DNA from: Panulirus ornatus
Lineage: Eukaryota; Arthropoda; Malacostraca; Decapoda; Palinuridae
Assembly (NCBI RefSeq): GCF_036320965.1
Contig: NC_092231.1
Span: 28,390,199-28,454,198, forward strand
Length of the DNA: 64,000 nucleotides
Direction of reading: 5' to 3'
Shown: piece after piece, positions 34,657-45,430 of the stretch
Layout: each line of letters begins with the position of its first letter
How positions within the stretch are numbered: the stretch's first letter is position 1
Notes under the pieces: generated by a model
The model's database searches: none
Seen by the model: only the letters and a program-made list of their open reading frames with translations
What the model was told of the DNA's origin: nothing
Program-made: the position numbers and the translations under genes

Positions 34657-36052
34657 TAGGTTATTTAATGTATGTATGACTCATGGTGAGGTGCCTGAGG
34701 ATTGGCGGAATGCGTGCATAGTGCCATTGTACAAAGGCAAAGGGGATAAGAGTGAGTGCTCAAATTACAGAGGCATAAGTTTGTTGAGTATTCCTGGTAA
34801 ATTATATGGGAGGGTATTGATTGAGAGGGTGAAGGCATGTACAGAGCATCAGATTGGGGAAGAGCAGTGTGGTTTCAGAAGTGGTAGAGGATGTGTGGAT
34901 CAGGTGTTTGCTTTGAAGAATGTATGCGAGAAATACTTAGAAAAGCAAATGGATTTGTATGTAGCATTTATGGATCTGGAGAAGGCATATGATAGAGATG
35001 CTCTGTGGAAGGTATTAAGAATATATGGTGTGGGAGGCACGTTGTTAGAAGCAGTGAAAAATTTTTATCGAGGATGTAAGGCATGTGTACGTGTAGGAAG
35101 AGAGGAAAGTGATTGGTTCTCAGTGAATGTAGGTTTGCGGCAGGGGTGTGTAATGTCTCCATGGTTGTTTAATTTGTTTATGGATGGGGTTGTTAGGGAG
35201 GTGAATGCAAGAGTTTTGGAAAGAGGGGCAAGTATGAAGTCTGTTGGGGATGAGAGAGCTTGGGAAGTGAGTCAGTTGTTGTTCACTGATGATACAGCGC
35301 TGGTGGCTGATTCATGTGAGAAACTGCAGAAGCTGGTGACTGAGTTTGGTAAAGTGTGTGAAAGAAGAAAGTTAAGAGTAAATGTGAATAAGAGCAAGGT
35401 TATTAGGTACAGTAGGGTTGAGGGTCAAGTCAATTGGGAGGTAAGTTTGAATGGAGAAAAACTGGAGGAAGTAAAGTGTTTTAGATATCTGGGAGTGGAT
35501 CTGGCAGCGGATGGAACCATGGAAGCGGAAGTGGATCATAGGGTGGGGGAGGGGGCGAAAATCCTGGGAGCCTTGAAGAATGTGTGGAAGTCGAGAACAT
35601 TATCTCGGAAAGCAAAAATGGGTATGTTTGAAGGAATAGTGGTTCCAACAATGTTGTATGGTTGCGACGTGTGGGCTATGGATAGAGTTGTGCGCAGGAG
35701 GGTGGATGTGCTGGAAATGAGATGTTTGAGGACAATGTGTGGTGTGAGGTGGTTTGATCGAGTAAGTAATGTAAGGGTAAGAGAGATGTGTGGAAATAAA
35801 AAGAGCGTGGCTGAGAGAGCAGAAGAGGGTGTTTTGAAATGGTTTGGGCACATGGAGAGAATGAGTGAGGAAAGATTGACCAAGAGGATATATGTGCCGG
35901 AGGTGGAGGGAACGAGGAGAAGTGGGAGACCAAATTGGAGGTGGAAAGATGGAGTGAAAAAGACTTTGTGTGATCGGGGCCTGAACATGCAGGAGGGTGA
36001 AAGGAGGGCAAGGAATCGAGTGAATTGGATCGATGTGGTATACCGGGGTTGA
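34655..36052 (+). CDS. LINE-A reverse transcriptase, uninterrupted partial ORF
   Basis: 466 codons without a stop. IRLFNVCMTHGEVPEDWRNA starts it, then IVPLYKGKGDKSECSNYRGI and CGFRSGRGCVDQVFALKNVC. YVAFMDLEKAYDRDALWKVL holds the motif A Asp. VGLRQGCVMSPWLFNLFMDG is motif B, and SQLLFTDDTALVAD, the FxDD catalytic pair, lies at about 35,270-35,311. LRVNVNKSKVIRYSR, FRYLGVDLAADGTMEAEVDH and the C-terminal KWFGHMERMSEERLTKRIYV and GRPNWRWKDGVKK follow. The motif set is that of RTE-like LINE reverse transcriptases. The missing VDR next to the catalytic Asp may weaken the enzyme. The frame extends upstream through the TA tract only by chance. Confidence 0.88.
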
Positions 36053-36229
36053 CGTGCTTTCAGTGGATTGAATCAGGGCATGTGAAGCGTCTGGGGTAAA
36101 CCATGGAAAGCTGTGTAGGCATGTATATTTGCGTGTGTGGACGTGTATGTATATACATGTGTATGGGGGTGGGTTGAGCCATTTCTTTCGTCTGTTTCCT
36201 TGCGCTACCTCGCAAACGCGGGAGACAGC

Positions 36230-36248
<19 letters not shown>
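34655..36248 (+). mobile_element. LINE-A, 5'-truncated copy with intact reverse transcriptase frame
   Basis: Begins in the reverse transcriptase after a TA tract. It continues through a complete RT C-terminus, then a ~195-bp 3' UTR (CAGTGGATTGAATCAGGGCA, CTGTGTAGGCATGTATATTT and a terminal CTACCTCGCAAACGCGGGAG block). It ends with about 19 A residues and (TA)n. No endonuclease or 5' UTR is present. Compared with the copy at 59.83 kb, a 9-bp in-frame deletion shortens AYDRVDRDALW to AYDRDALW right after motif A. Confidence 0.9.

Positions 36249-36315
<67 letters not shown>
36249..36315. repeat. (TA)n microsatellite
   Basis: About 33 TA dinucleotides, following the LINE-A A tail. Confidence 0.95.
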
Positions 36316-36320
<5 letters not shown>

Positions 36321-36357
36321 GTAACTAGTGCATTTGAACGCGCATTACCATATAATA

Positions 36358-36434
36358 TACTAACCTCCAACAGCCAGGATCGAACCTGGGTCCCGTGCGT
36401 AGAAGGCTGGAACCTACAGCTAGGCTATGATCAT
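36358..36434 (-). mobile_element. tRNA-derived SINE head, inverted arm
   Basis: On the minus strand: GATCATAGCCTAGCTGTAGG (A-box-like TAGCCTAGCTG), then GGGACCCAGGTTCGATCCTG (B box GGTTCGATCC at 36,387-36,378), then GCTGTTGGAGG. It pairs with the plus-strand arm 11 bp away. Confidence 0.7.
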
Positions 36435-36445
36435 AAAGAGGGAGT

Positions 36446-36523
36446 GATCATAGCCTAGCAGTAGTGCTCACGCCTCCTACGCAGGGGACCCGGGTTCGAT
36501 CCTGGCTGTTGGAGGCTAGTATG

Positions 36524-36525
<2 letters not shown>
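36446..36525 (+). mobile_element. tRNA-derived SINE head, sense arm
   Basis: GATCATAGCCTAGCAGTAGT (A-box-like TAGCCTAGCAG at 36,451), then CTCACGCCTCCTACGCAGG, CCCGGGTTCGATCCTGGCTG (B box at 36,493-36,502) and TTGGAGG. The A-to-B spacing (about 42 bp) fits a tRNA-type polymerase III promoter. There is no complete acceptor stem or cloverleaf, so it is not a tRNA gene. (TA)n follows. Confidence 0.72.

Positions 36526-36529
<4 letters not shown>

Positions 36530-36587
<58 letters not shown>
36530..36587. repeat. (TA)n microsatellite
   Basis: About 28 TA dinucleotides. Confidence 0.95.
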
Positions 36588-36589
<2 letters not shown>

Positions 36590-36826
36590 CCTAAGGATAG
36601 GGGAGAAAGAATACCTCCCACGTATTCCCTGCGTGTCGTAGAAGGCGACTAAAAGGGGAGGGAGCGGCGGGCTGGAAATCCTCCCCTCTTGTTTATTTTT
36701 TGTTTTAATTTTCCAAAAGAAGGAACAGAGAAGGGGGCCAGGTGAGGATATTCCCTCAGAGGCCCAGTCCTCTATTCTTAACGCTACCTTGCTAACGCGG
36801 GAAATGGCGAATAGTTTGAAAGAAAG

Positions 36827-36829
<3 letters not shown>
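36588..36829 (+). mobile_element. short internally deleted LINE-A derivative, full-length copy C
   Basis: Same head (GTCGTAGAAGGCGACTAAAA), T-rich middle and tail (GCTAACGCGGGAAATGGCGA) as copies A and B. It is flanked by TA tracts on both sides. Confidence 0.85.

Positions 36830-36906
<77 letters not shown>
36830..36906. repeat. (TA)n microsatellite
   Basis: About 38 TA dinucleotides. Confidence 0.95.
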
Positions 36907-36909
<3 letters not shown>

Positions 36910-37487
36910 GAGGAAGCCTGGGACCGCCCTACATATAGCCACCATTCTGCTGTTCTCGCCATACGTGCCACATACATTGTGAGAGAGTGTGTCATGTTAG
37001 GATGGTCCTTCACATCTGAAGATGTTAGGAGAGTTTTGTGGACATGGCTTGACACTGACGGCCTTAAAGACCCCTGGCAGTTGACAGATCTAAAGCCCAA
37101 CAACCATATTAGTCCACCTTCATATCACGACACCAAACAGTCAAACTCTCCCCTCCAGCACCGCTCCTAACAAGGTAAGACTTACCCAAACATATTCTGT
37201 TTACAGTTCATGTCTGTTAACACCAATACCTCATACTACTAACCCCCCCCCCCCTGTTAAACCCGCATTATATTCCTGCACGTTATCCTGTGTACGATCC
37301 TATCGTCAGGATCGTGATGTGTACACTGGTGGAGGATCTATATTGTACTGCTGCAGTTTGCATCAGGTTATTTTTCCTTGATGATGTCTGGTGATGAACT
37401 GTGTTATCATACTTGAGACGTTAGCAAATAAATGACATATATCAACGTCTTGTTTATATTTCGCCTACGCTTCCCTACGTCCATTGC

Positions 37488-37490
<3 letters not shown>
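36907..37490. other. unique sequence bounded by TA tracts
   Basis: A 63-codon frame at 36,979-37,170 is not recognised. A 13-base C run lies at about 37,241-37,253. The segment ends ACGTTAGCAAATAAATGACATATAT. An internal part of another mobile element is possible, but I see no diagnostic motif. Confidence 0.4.

Positions 37491-37566
<76 letters not shown>
37491..37566. repeat. (TA)n microsatellite
   Basis: About 38 TA dinucleotides. Confidence 0.95.
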
Positions 37567-37569
<3 letters not shown>

Positions 37570-37697
37570 CTTTCTTTCTTTCAAACTATTCGCCATTTCC
37601 CGCGTTAGCGAGGTAGCGTTAAGAACAGAGAACTGGGCCTTTGAGGGAATATCCTCACCTGGCCTCCTTCTCTGTTCCTTCTTTTGGAAAAAAAATA
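37567..37697 (-). mobile_element. short LINE-A derivative, 3' half only
   Basis: The plus strand reads CTTTCAAACTATTCGCC to CTTCTTTTGGAAAAAAAATA. The head (GAAGGCGACTAAAAGGGG part) is missing, as in the 6.5-kb copy, and both stop at the same T-rich/A-rich middle. TA tracts are on both sides. Confidence 0.82.
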
Positions 37698-37713
37698 ATA
37701 TATATATATATAT

Positions 37714-37791
<78 letters not shown>
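37698..37791. repeat. (TA)n microsatellite
   Basis: About 46 TA dinucleotides with two CA interruptions. Confidence 0.95.
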
Positions 37792-37793
<2 letters not shown>

Positions 37794-37869
37794 GGCCACC
37801 AAGCCAGAGTCACTGACAAAAGCTTCAGTGTTGGCAATAGTGAGAGAGCAGTTCCTCCCTAACCCACTT

Positions 37870-38640
37870 CAACCTCTTCTTAAATGACTTTCCATCACCT
37901 TCAGCAAACCACAAGATGAAGGTCTTGTCATACACTTACGACCTCACAATCACCTCACAAGATCGTGACACTACGTATGTAACCAACGACATTCATGCAA
38001 CACTACATCACACATCTGGAACACTGGCTCTGACTGAACAGACTGTGTGTATCACGAAAGAAGCTTTCAACCACCTGCCCACCACCTCTCCAACCACCTG
38101 CCCACACTCCAACCACCTGGCCACCTCTCCAGCCACCTGGCGCGGGTGACCGTTCAACTCGACACCCCGAGTATTCCTGGCATCACATGTGACACCCACA
38201 CACTCACCACTCCAGCAACACAAACACAATAAACAAACTGAATCCCCTAAGAACACAAACTGGTACCAGATTCGAACACGGGAAATCCTCACTTGCCTTT
38301 GCAAACAAGTCATCCGTTCCATCCTAAACTACGCCTCACCTCTCTGGTCGTCCACCTTGCCAAAAAGGAATAAAACGAAGCTGTAAACCAGACAGGGTAG
38401 AGCACTCAGAACAATCACTGGCTGCCTGGCAACCACGAACACTCAACACCTTCACAACACAACAAGGATCCGCCAAATACAGTTCCACCTCCATCTGCTC
38501 GGCGCTCGTGTCTTCGTAACAACACTCCCATCTATACCACTCTATAACTAACCTAACCTCACCATACCTCAAGCAAACACAAAACTGTCTCCTTCCTTCA
38601 CATTCTAACGTGATCTGATTTGCGCCAGTAACCCCAGCGC
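37870..38640 (+). pseudogene. LINE reverse transcriptase C-terminal remnant, second Jockey-like family
   Basis: KMKVLSYTYDLTITSQDRDT (37,915-37,974) is the catalytic loop, with SYADD changed to SYTYD. HHTSGTLALTEQTVCIT follows. After an 80-bp tandem-repeat insert come SIPGITCDTHTLTTPA (38,172-38,220), LLQTSHPFHPKLRLTSLVVH and TLPKRNKTKL (to about 38,390), then GCLATTNTQHLHNTTR-like tail sequence. The order matches arthropod Jockey-like reverse transcriptases, and it is frameshifted throughout. The upstream half of the same family lies downstream at 39.0 kb, so the two pieces are out of order. Confidence 0.65.
38069..38145. repeat. CCACCTGCCCACC-type repeat inside the RT remnant, about 4 irregular copies
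   Basis: TTCAACCACCTGCCCACCAC, CTCTCCAACCACCTGCCCAC, ACTCCAACCACCTGGCCACC and TCTCCAGCCACCTGG in succession. These are the same words as the 20-bp array at 31.1-31.8 kb. Confidence 0.85.
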
Positions 38641-39039
38641 GTTGACTGTGCCTCCCTCCTCATCCTGTGAGCGGTAGCGCAAAAGGATTACAGAAGTCGC
38701 AGAGGGTCTTACTCAGACCCCAGTGGGACACAACCTACTTGATAGACATTTACACAACGAAATGACCTAACAAGCACTAAACAACCAACTCTACCAGACA
38801 TATCCATCTGAAACCAGGCTCCCCAGACGCAGACAAAATATACATTTTCGTTTGCGATCAAAACAAAACAAATCTCACCAACATTACAAACACAGATTCA
38901 ACCTATCACAAGACCCCCTCACACCTACCATGCAACTGCCATACAGAAGACACGGCCAACCATTACCCTAACTCATCTGGCGTTCACCTTAACCACACAT
39001 ACAGACAGACATACAACACTACCACATTCCTTGACCTAT
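38641..39039. other. unrecognised sequence, possibly retroelement linker
   Basis: AC-rich plus strand between two fragments of the same LINE family. No motif placed. Confidence 0.4.
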
Positions 39040-39770
39040 GGTCCTGCCCGATGGACGTACCTCTATGGAAGGGGGCTTATAAGGCAGGAAGGTAAACTAT
39101 TCCTGGCTACAAAACAAAATCCCAAACATCTTGAATGTTGCCGACATGGTCCCCATCATGACACACTACAAGCCACCCATCTCCCTCCCGTCCTGCATCA
39201 CAGATGTCTTCAGTATCCAGACTCACTGAAAGCTTCATCCACGAGAGAATCAATCAGAGCATCCCACTCTCCCCTACATGACACGTTCTTATGACCCAAT
39301 CATTCCACTATTACAATACACACAACCTCACAGCACAACCTGGATGGCTCTTATCAGCCAGTCCACCTCACTCAATGTAACTGAAGCACCTGGTATCCAC
39401 AGAGCATTTGACACCATTCCCTAACACATCCTCACACAAACGATACCTGCCATTACCCTCTATAAACAACAATAAAATACGATGGCCAACTCGTACCTGG
39501 CCGCCTTAGCAGTCACTCAGTAAGGCTTTAATAAATCTAAAACCTACAAGCTCTACCGTGGGGTTCCCCAAGGTGCAGTTCTCGCTCCATCTCTCTTCAC
39601 TCTCAGCCTATACAACCTCCTACCACCTTCAGCAGACCACACTATGTAGGGCCCTTCATACGTACATGACCTCACACTCACATCACAACACCGTGACACG
39701 AATAATAACAAGCAGGCAACGCATCATCATACGGTCATAACAAACAGCTTCCCCACAACACAATGACCGC
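39040..39770 (+). pseudogene. LINE reverse transcriptase N-terminal and palm remnant
   Basis: HYKPPISLPSCITDVFSRLT then ESFIHERINQSIPLSPT (39,165-39,275) is the RT entry. APGIHRAFDTIP is motif A (about 39,390-39,420), with the Asp-containing ISKAFD changed to HRAFD. RGVPQGAVLAPSLFTLSLYN is motif B (about 39,555-39,615, frameshifted). A damaged YVHDLTLTSQHRDT catalytic loop lies near 39,660-39,710. Many stops. Same family as 37.9 and 13.9 kb. Confidence 0.62.
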
Positions 39771-40609
39771 GTCACCAGACAACTCTACCGTCGCCATTTT
39801 GACCACAGACAAACATGAATCAAGCAACAGCTCCTCCTCCTGTCACCCTCTAGTCGGTCTGCTGGGATGAACAGTCTGCTGGTGTGACGCAGTCTGCTGC
39901 GGTGGTCGGTATTTTGGTGTGGTCAGTCTGCTGGAGTGGTCGTTATGCTGGTGTGGTCGTTCTGTTGGTGCGGCCAGTCTGAATGGCTGGCGGTGGAAAA
40001 TCCGGGTTCTGGAGCAGGGCGCCTGATGCCGGGTACGATAAGAAAGCTTAATATTTTCTGATTCAAAAACTAAAACAAAAACAAAAAATCTAATCTCTTG
40101 TAGTCAGCTTCTGAAGGAGACTTATTACCGGCAGGATGCCCTGAGGGAGGGCAGTAAGGCTGTGATCTGCCGGCCTGCAGGAGGTCATCTACTGGTGCAC
40201 ACATCACCAGCCATGGTCTATATAACCCAGCCAGACTCTTCACAACAACATGGTGTGCGATAACGCGGGTAGTTTCCCGTCACGGAGGATCATCCCCAGC
40301 GCCTAAATGGGACTAAATGTTCAGCTGTTGAGGCTCTGATGTGAAACTTTATAACAGACCACCAGGTAACACACCTGGGCTCCCAACAGACCGGCTCCTC
40401 TGATGACTTATAATCATACCTGCCTGGAGATAGATCTCCTCCAAGTGGACAATACGTCCTCTGAATTAAGCTGTCTCAAGCAGACGAGCAAACTGGCAGA
40501 ATATTTCGTTCAACTTGTAAGATGGACATGGCTGGTAACAACAGCTGGTGGCCCACACACTACCAGGCGTCTCTGCCTACCACACTCCTCCCTCCTCAGC
40601 GACTTTACC
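39771..40609. other. unique sequence with a short degenerate repeat
   Basis: 39,848-39,985 holds five loose copies of CAGTCTGCTGGTGTGGTCG-like words. The rest shows no gene except a promoter-like block at 40,216. Confidence 0.45.
40216..40252 (+). promoter_or_regulatory. TATA-type core promoter candidate
   Basis: TCTATATAACCCAGCCAGAC followed by a C/A-rich CACAACAACATG. A strikingly similar block lies at 47,119-47,156 (TATAAACCCAGCTGGACC then GAACAACAACAT). A TATA box with a conserved +20 to +30 segment resembles an animal core promoter. The 18-codon frame after the ATG is too short to name, and no gene follows. Confidence 0.25.
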
Positions 40610-40860
40610 CCGTGAGCTCGACGGTTTAAACGCACTTAAGCGCTTGAGTCTGAAGACTTAAAACCCTTAAGTTCGACGACTTAATCTCTTGAATTCGACG
40701 ACGTAAACCTTTGAGTTCGATGACTTATTCCTTAAGTTGGACGACTTAATTTCCTGTGTACGACGACTCAATTCCTTAAGTATGACAATTCAACCCACGG
40801 AAGACGACGACTTAACCCCCTTAAATACGACGACTCAACCCTTTGAGTACGGACGACCGT
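40610..40860. repeat. ~22-bp degenerate tandem repeat, about 10 copies
   Basis: Repeated CTTGAGTTCGACGACTTAA-like words with heavy divergence. They resemble the 21-bp unit (CCCTTGAGCACGACGGTA) found intact 300 bp downstream. Confidence 0.75.
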
Positions 40861-41165
40861 AAGCTCTTGATCCATGTGTCACGTTACAATAACAGCGGTT
40901 GACGTAGGCGTCACGTATGAGCCTGACTTAGGAATGTACGATCATCATAACCTCGTCAAATGTGACTTGTGGACAATGTACATACACACATTCTCCTCAA
41001 GATGTTAAGTGTGGGTGAAGGTGACCTACTGACTGTGATGTAGACCATGGTCGCTCCACACATGACAACCATCAGCACATGATGCCTACCAACACCAGGA
41101 GGACCTACCAGGCCACATGCGTCTTATGTTGTGGTAAATATTAACCTGATATACAGATCTACCAT

Positions 41166-41347
41166 TATGCATGTTCAACTCCTTGAGTACGACGGTAGGG
41201 CCCTTGAGCACGACGGTAAGACCCTCGAGCACGACTATACGACCCTCAAGCACGACTATACGACCCCCGAGCACGACGGTACAACCCTCGAGCACGACTA
41301 TACGACCCCCGAGCACGACAGTACGACCCTCGAGCACGACGGTACGA
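41166..41347. repeat. 21-bp minisatellite, about 9 copies, inverted relative to 22.7 kb
   Basis: Units contain CCCTCGAGCACGACGGTACG or CACGACTATACG. The reverse complement is the unit of the 22,727-23,043 array. Confidence 0.94.
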
Positions 41348-41825
41348 TGGCGTGACCTCTAATGTGACCTTTAAGGGTCAGGCCAAATATTAGGCCGTCA
41401 TACCCGAGTGTGGCAGGTGTCACAGCGTCACACCGTCACTGTGCTCAGGAACCTTATATATTCCACGAGTCATCTTGGCTTGTGGTTAACATGAAGCCAT
41501 AGCGTCTGTATCAGAAGATCCCACACTACCAGGGTCTCTGCGTCCCCAGGACCATCCTGGTGGGTGAACCAGTTCACTGGAGGTGACGTGACCCGGGGCA
41601 AGATTACAGGCCGGCCAGACACCACGAGGCTGGGCCGGCCTGTGTGTGGCGGCCTGCACCAGACGGGTCAGCCCCACAGGGAATGCATCATCTTCCTGAC
41701 AAGCTTCAGGTGTTCTTACCATGAGCCGTCATCCAGCCTCTCCATCCCGTGGCCTCTTGACGATATATCATGTGGCTCTCGTCAAGCCTACAATACTTCG
41801 AGAAAATCTCAATTTCTCAGATAAT
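41348..41825. other. unique sequence, no gene recognised
   Basis: Overlapping open frames of 78-86 codons on both strands around 41,500-41,800 are not recognised. Confidence 0.45.
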
Positions 41826-44113
41826 CCTGTCCCCACAACCTTGTAGCTTTCCTCACTCCTGTCCCCACAACCTTGTAGCTTTCCTCACTCCTGTCCCCAC
41901 AAACCTTGTAGCTTTCCTCACTCCTGTCCCCACAACCTTGTAGCTTTCCTCACTCCTGTCCCCACAACCTTGTAGCTTTCCTCACTCCTGTCCCCACAAC
42001 CTTGTAGCTTTCCTCACTCCTGTCCCCACAACCTTGTAGCTTTCCTCACTCCTGTCCCCACAACCTTGTAGCTTTCCTCACTCCTGTCCCCACAACCTTG
42101 TAGCTTTCCTCACTCCTGTCCCCACAACCTTGTAGCTTTCCTCACTCCTGTCCCCACAACCTTGTAGCTTTCCTCACTCCTGTCCCCACAACCTTGTAGC
42201 TTTCCTCACTCCTGTCCCCACAACCTTGTAGCTTTCCTCACTCCTGTCCCCACAACCTTGTAGCTTTCCTCACTCCTGTCCCCACAACCTTGTAGCTTTC
42301 CTCACTCCTGTCCCCACAACCTTGTAGCTTTCCTCACTCCTGTCCCCACAACCTTGTAGCTTTCCTCACTCCTGTCCCCACAACCTTGTAGCTTTCCTCA
42401 CTCCTGTCCCCACAACCTTGTAGCTTTCCTCACTCCTGTCCCCACAACCTTGTAGCTTTCCTCACTCCTGTCCCCACAACCTTGTAGCTTTCCTCACTCC
42501 TGTCCCCACAACCTTGTAGCTTTCCTCACTCCTGTCCCCACAACCTTGTAGCTTTCCTCACTCCTGTCCCCACAACCTTGTAGCTTTCCTCACTCCTGTC
42601 CCCACAACCTTGTAGCTTTCCTCACTCCTGTCCCCACAACCTTGTAGCTTTCCTCACTCCTGTCCCCACAACCTTGTAGCTTTCCTCACTCCTGTCCCCA
42701 CAACCTTGTAGCTTTCCTCACTCCTGTCCCCACAACCTTGTAGCTTTCCTCACTCCTGTCCCCACAACCTTGTAGCTTTCCTCACTCCTGTCCCCACAAC
42801 CTTGTAGCTTTCCTCACTCCTGTCCCCACAACCTTGTAGCTTTCCTCACTCCTGTCCCCACAACCTTGTAGCTTTCCTCACTCCTGTCCCCACAACCTTG
42901 TAGCTTTCCTCACTCCTGTCCCCACAACCTTGTAGCTTTCCTCACTCCTGTCCCCACAACCTTGTAGCTTTCCTCACTCCTGTCCCCACAACCTTGTAGC
43001 TTTCCTCACTCCTGTCCCCACAACCTTGTAGCTTTCCTCACTCCTGTCCCCACAACCTTGTAGCTTTCCTCACTCCTGTCCCCACAACCTTGTAGCTTTC
43101 CTCACTCCTGTCCCCACAACCTTGTAGCTTTCCTCACTCCTGTCCCCACAACCCTGTAGCTTTCCTCACTCCTGTCCCCACAACCTTGTAGCTTTCCTCA
43201 CTCCTGTCCCCACAACCCTGTAGCTTTCCTCACTCCTGTCCCCACAACCTTGTAGCTTTCCTCACTCCTGTCCCCACAACCCTGTAGCTTTCCTCACTCC
43301 TGTCCCCACAACCCTGTAGCTTTCCTCACTCCTGTCCCCACAACCTTGTAGCTTTCCTCACTCCTGTCCCCACAACCCTGTAGCTTTCCTCACTCCTGTC
43401 CCCACAACCTTGTAGCTTTCCTCACTCCTGTCCCCACAAACCTGTAGCTTTCCTCACTCCTGTCCCCACAACCTTGTAGCTTTCCTCACTCCTGTCCCCA
43501 CAACCTTGTAGCTTTCCTCACTCCTGTCCCCACAACCTTGTAGCTTTCCTCACTCCTGTCCCCACAACCTTGTAGCTTTCCTCACTCCTGTCCCCACAAC
43601 CTTGTAGCTTTCCTCACTCCTGTCCCCACAACCTTGTAGCTTTCCTCACTCCTGTCCCCACAACCTTGTAGCTTTCCTCACTCCTGTCCCCACAACCTTG
43701 TAGCTTTCCTCACTCCTGTCCCCACAACCTTGTAGCTTTCCTCACTCCTGTCCCCACAACCTTGTAGCTTTCCTCACTCCTGTCCCCACAACCTTGTAGC
43801 TTTCCTCACTCCTGTCCCCACAACCTTGTAGCTTTCCTCACTCCTGTCCCCACAACCTTGTAGCTTTCCTCACTCCTGTCCCCACAACCTTGTAGCTTTC
43901 CTCACTCCTGTCCCCACAACCTTGTAGCTTTCCTCACTCCTGTCCCCACAACCTTGTAGCTTTCCTCACTCCTGTCCCCACAAACCTGTAGCTTTCCTCA
44001 CTCCTGTCCCCACAAACCTGTAGCTTCCCTCAGCTGGACTCCTGTCCCCACAAACCTGTAGCTTCCCTCAGCTGGACTCCTGTCCCCACAAACCTGTAGC
44101 TTCCCTCAGCTGG
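41826..44113. repeat. 32-bp satellite array, about 71 copies, highly homogeneous
   Basis: Units have core CCTGTCCCCACAACCTTGTA then GCTTTCCTCACT. Dozens of successive units are identical. A CCTTG-to-CCCTG variant is confined to 43,150-43,390. The last three units switch to AAACCTGTAGCTTCCCTCAG plus CTGGACT. Confidence 0.98.
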
Positions 44114-44296
44114 ACTGAGCTTCTTCTTACAACTGCCACTCATAATCTACTTACAAACTACGACTGTTGTCTCTTCAGACCGGCAGGAATGACGGGTGAT
44201 ATGATGATGTGTTAAACTCCCTGTTTGGTTGTCTGTTATAATGACCCAAGCAACGGGTGACTGTTGTTTTATGTTATCCTCTCTTTTCATCCTCGT

Positions 44297-45165
44297 GTGG
44301 CCACCAGTGGCCACGATTGGAGCCTGACCTTCATGTGACCAGTGGCTACGATAGGTGCCTGACCTTCATGTGACCAGTGGCTACGATAGGTGCCTGACCT
44401 TCATGTGGCCACCAGTGGCCATGATCTGTGCCTGACCTTCATGTGGCCGCCAGTGGTCACGATCGGTGCCTGACCTTCATGTAACCATCGGTGGCCATGA
44501 TCAGTGCCTGACCATGTGATCACCAGCGGCCATGATCGGTGCCTGACCTTCATCTGACCATCGGTGGCCATGATCGGTGCCTGACCTTCATGTGGCCACC
44601 AGTGGCCATGCTCGGTGCCTGACCTTCATGTGACCACCAGTGGCCATGATCTGTGCCTGACCATGTGGCCACCAGTGGCCATGATCGGTGCCTGACCTTC
44701 ATGTGACCACCAGTGGCCATGATCTATGCCTGACCATGTGGCCACCAGTGGCCATGCTCGGTGCCTGACCTTCATGTGACCACCAGTGGCCATGATCGGT
44801 GCCTGACCTTCATGTAACCACCAGTGGCCATGATCGGTGCCTGACCTTCATGTGACCACCAGTGGCCATGATCGGTGCCTGACCTTCATGTAACCACCAG
44901 TGGCCATGATCGGTGCCTGACCTTCATGTGGCCACCAGTGGCGATGCTCGGTGCCTGACCTTCATGTGGCCACCAGTGGCCATGCTCGGTGCCTGACCTT
45001 CATGTGGCCACCAGTGGCCACGATCTGTGCCTGACCTTCATGTGGCCACCAGTGGCCATGATCGGTGTCTGACCTTCATGTGGCCACCAGTGGCCATGAT
45101 CGGTGCCTGACCTTCATGTGACCACTAGTGGCCGTGATCGGTGGCTGACCTTCATACGACCATCA
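44297..45165. repeat. 38-bp minisatellite, about 22 copies
   Basis: Units contain GGCCACCAGTGGCCATGATC then GGTGCCTGACCTTCATGT. TGGCCACCAGTGGCCA is an imperfect palindrome present in each unit. Shorter units lack ACCTTC. Confidence 0.95.
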
Positions 45166-45369
45166 CTGGTCGTTGTTATATCTAAGGAGTGGTAATCAGT
45201 GTCGGTAAGAATTATGGTACATGAGGGCGGTGTCCAGCTGGCCCCGCTAATAACTTAATGTTATCATACATTATGTTACACGGATCTGGCCGAGCGTTCA
45301 CAACGCCAGCTGACGGGGGTCTGGTTCTGGACCCCCTCCTGGGTCTGTCATGTGTACCCTCAACACCTG

Positions 45370-45371
<2 letters not shown>

Positions 45372-45412
<41 letters not shown>
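45372..45412. repeat. (CA)n microsatellite
   Basis: About 20 CA dinucleotides. Confidence 0.95.
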
Positions 45413-45414
<2 letters not shown>

Positions 45415-45430
45415 ATAAGCAAGTGTGATC

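Noticed and set aside
36446..36525. Functional tRNA gene
   Set aside because: A and B boxes are present, but I cannot build an acceptor stem or complete cloverleaf, and the sequence continues as an inverted SINE pair.
40250..40306. Start of an actin-like coding sequence (MVCDNAG after the TATA-type block)
   Set aside because: Only about six residues resemble an actin N-terminus. The frame stops after 18 codons and no further actin motif follows.
41826..44113. CRISPR array
   Set aside because: Units are contiguous with no unique spacers, the DNA is eukaryotic, and no cas-like gene is present. The same applies to all other arrays here.
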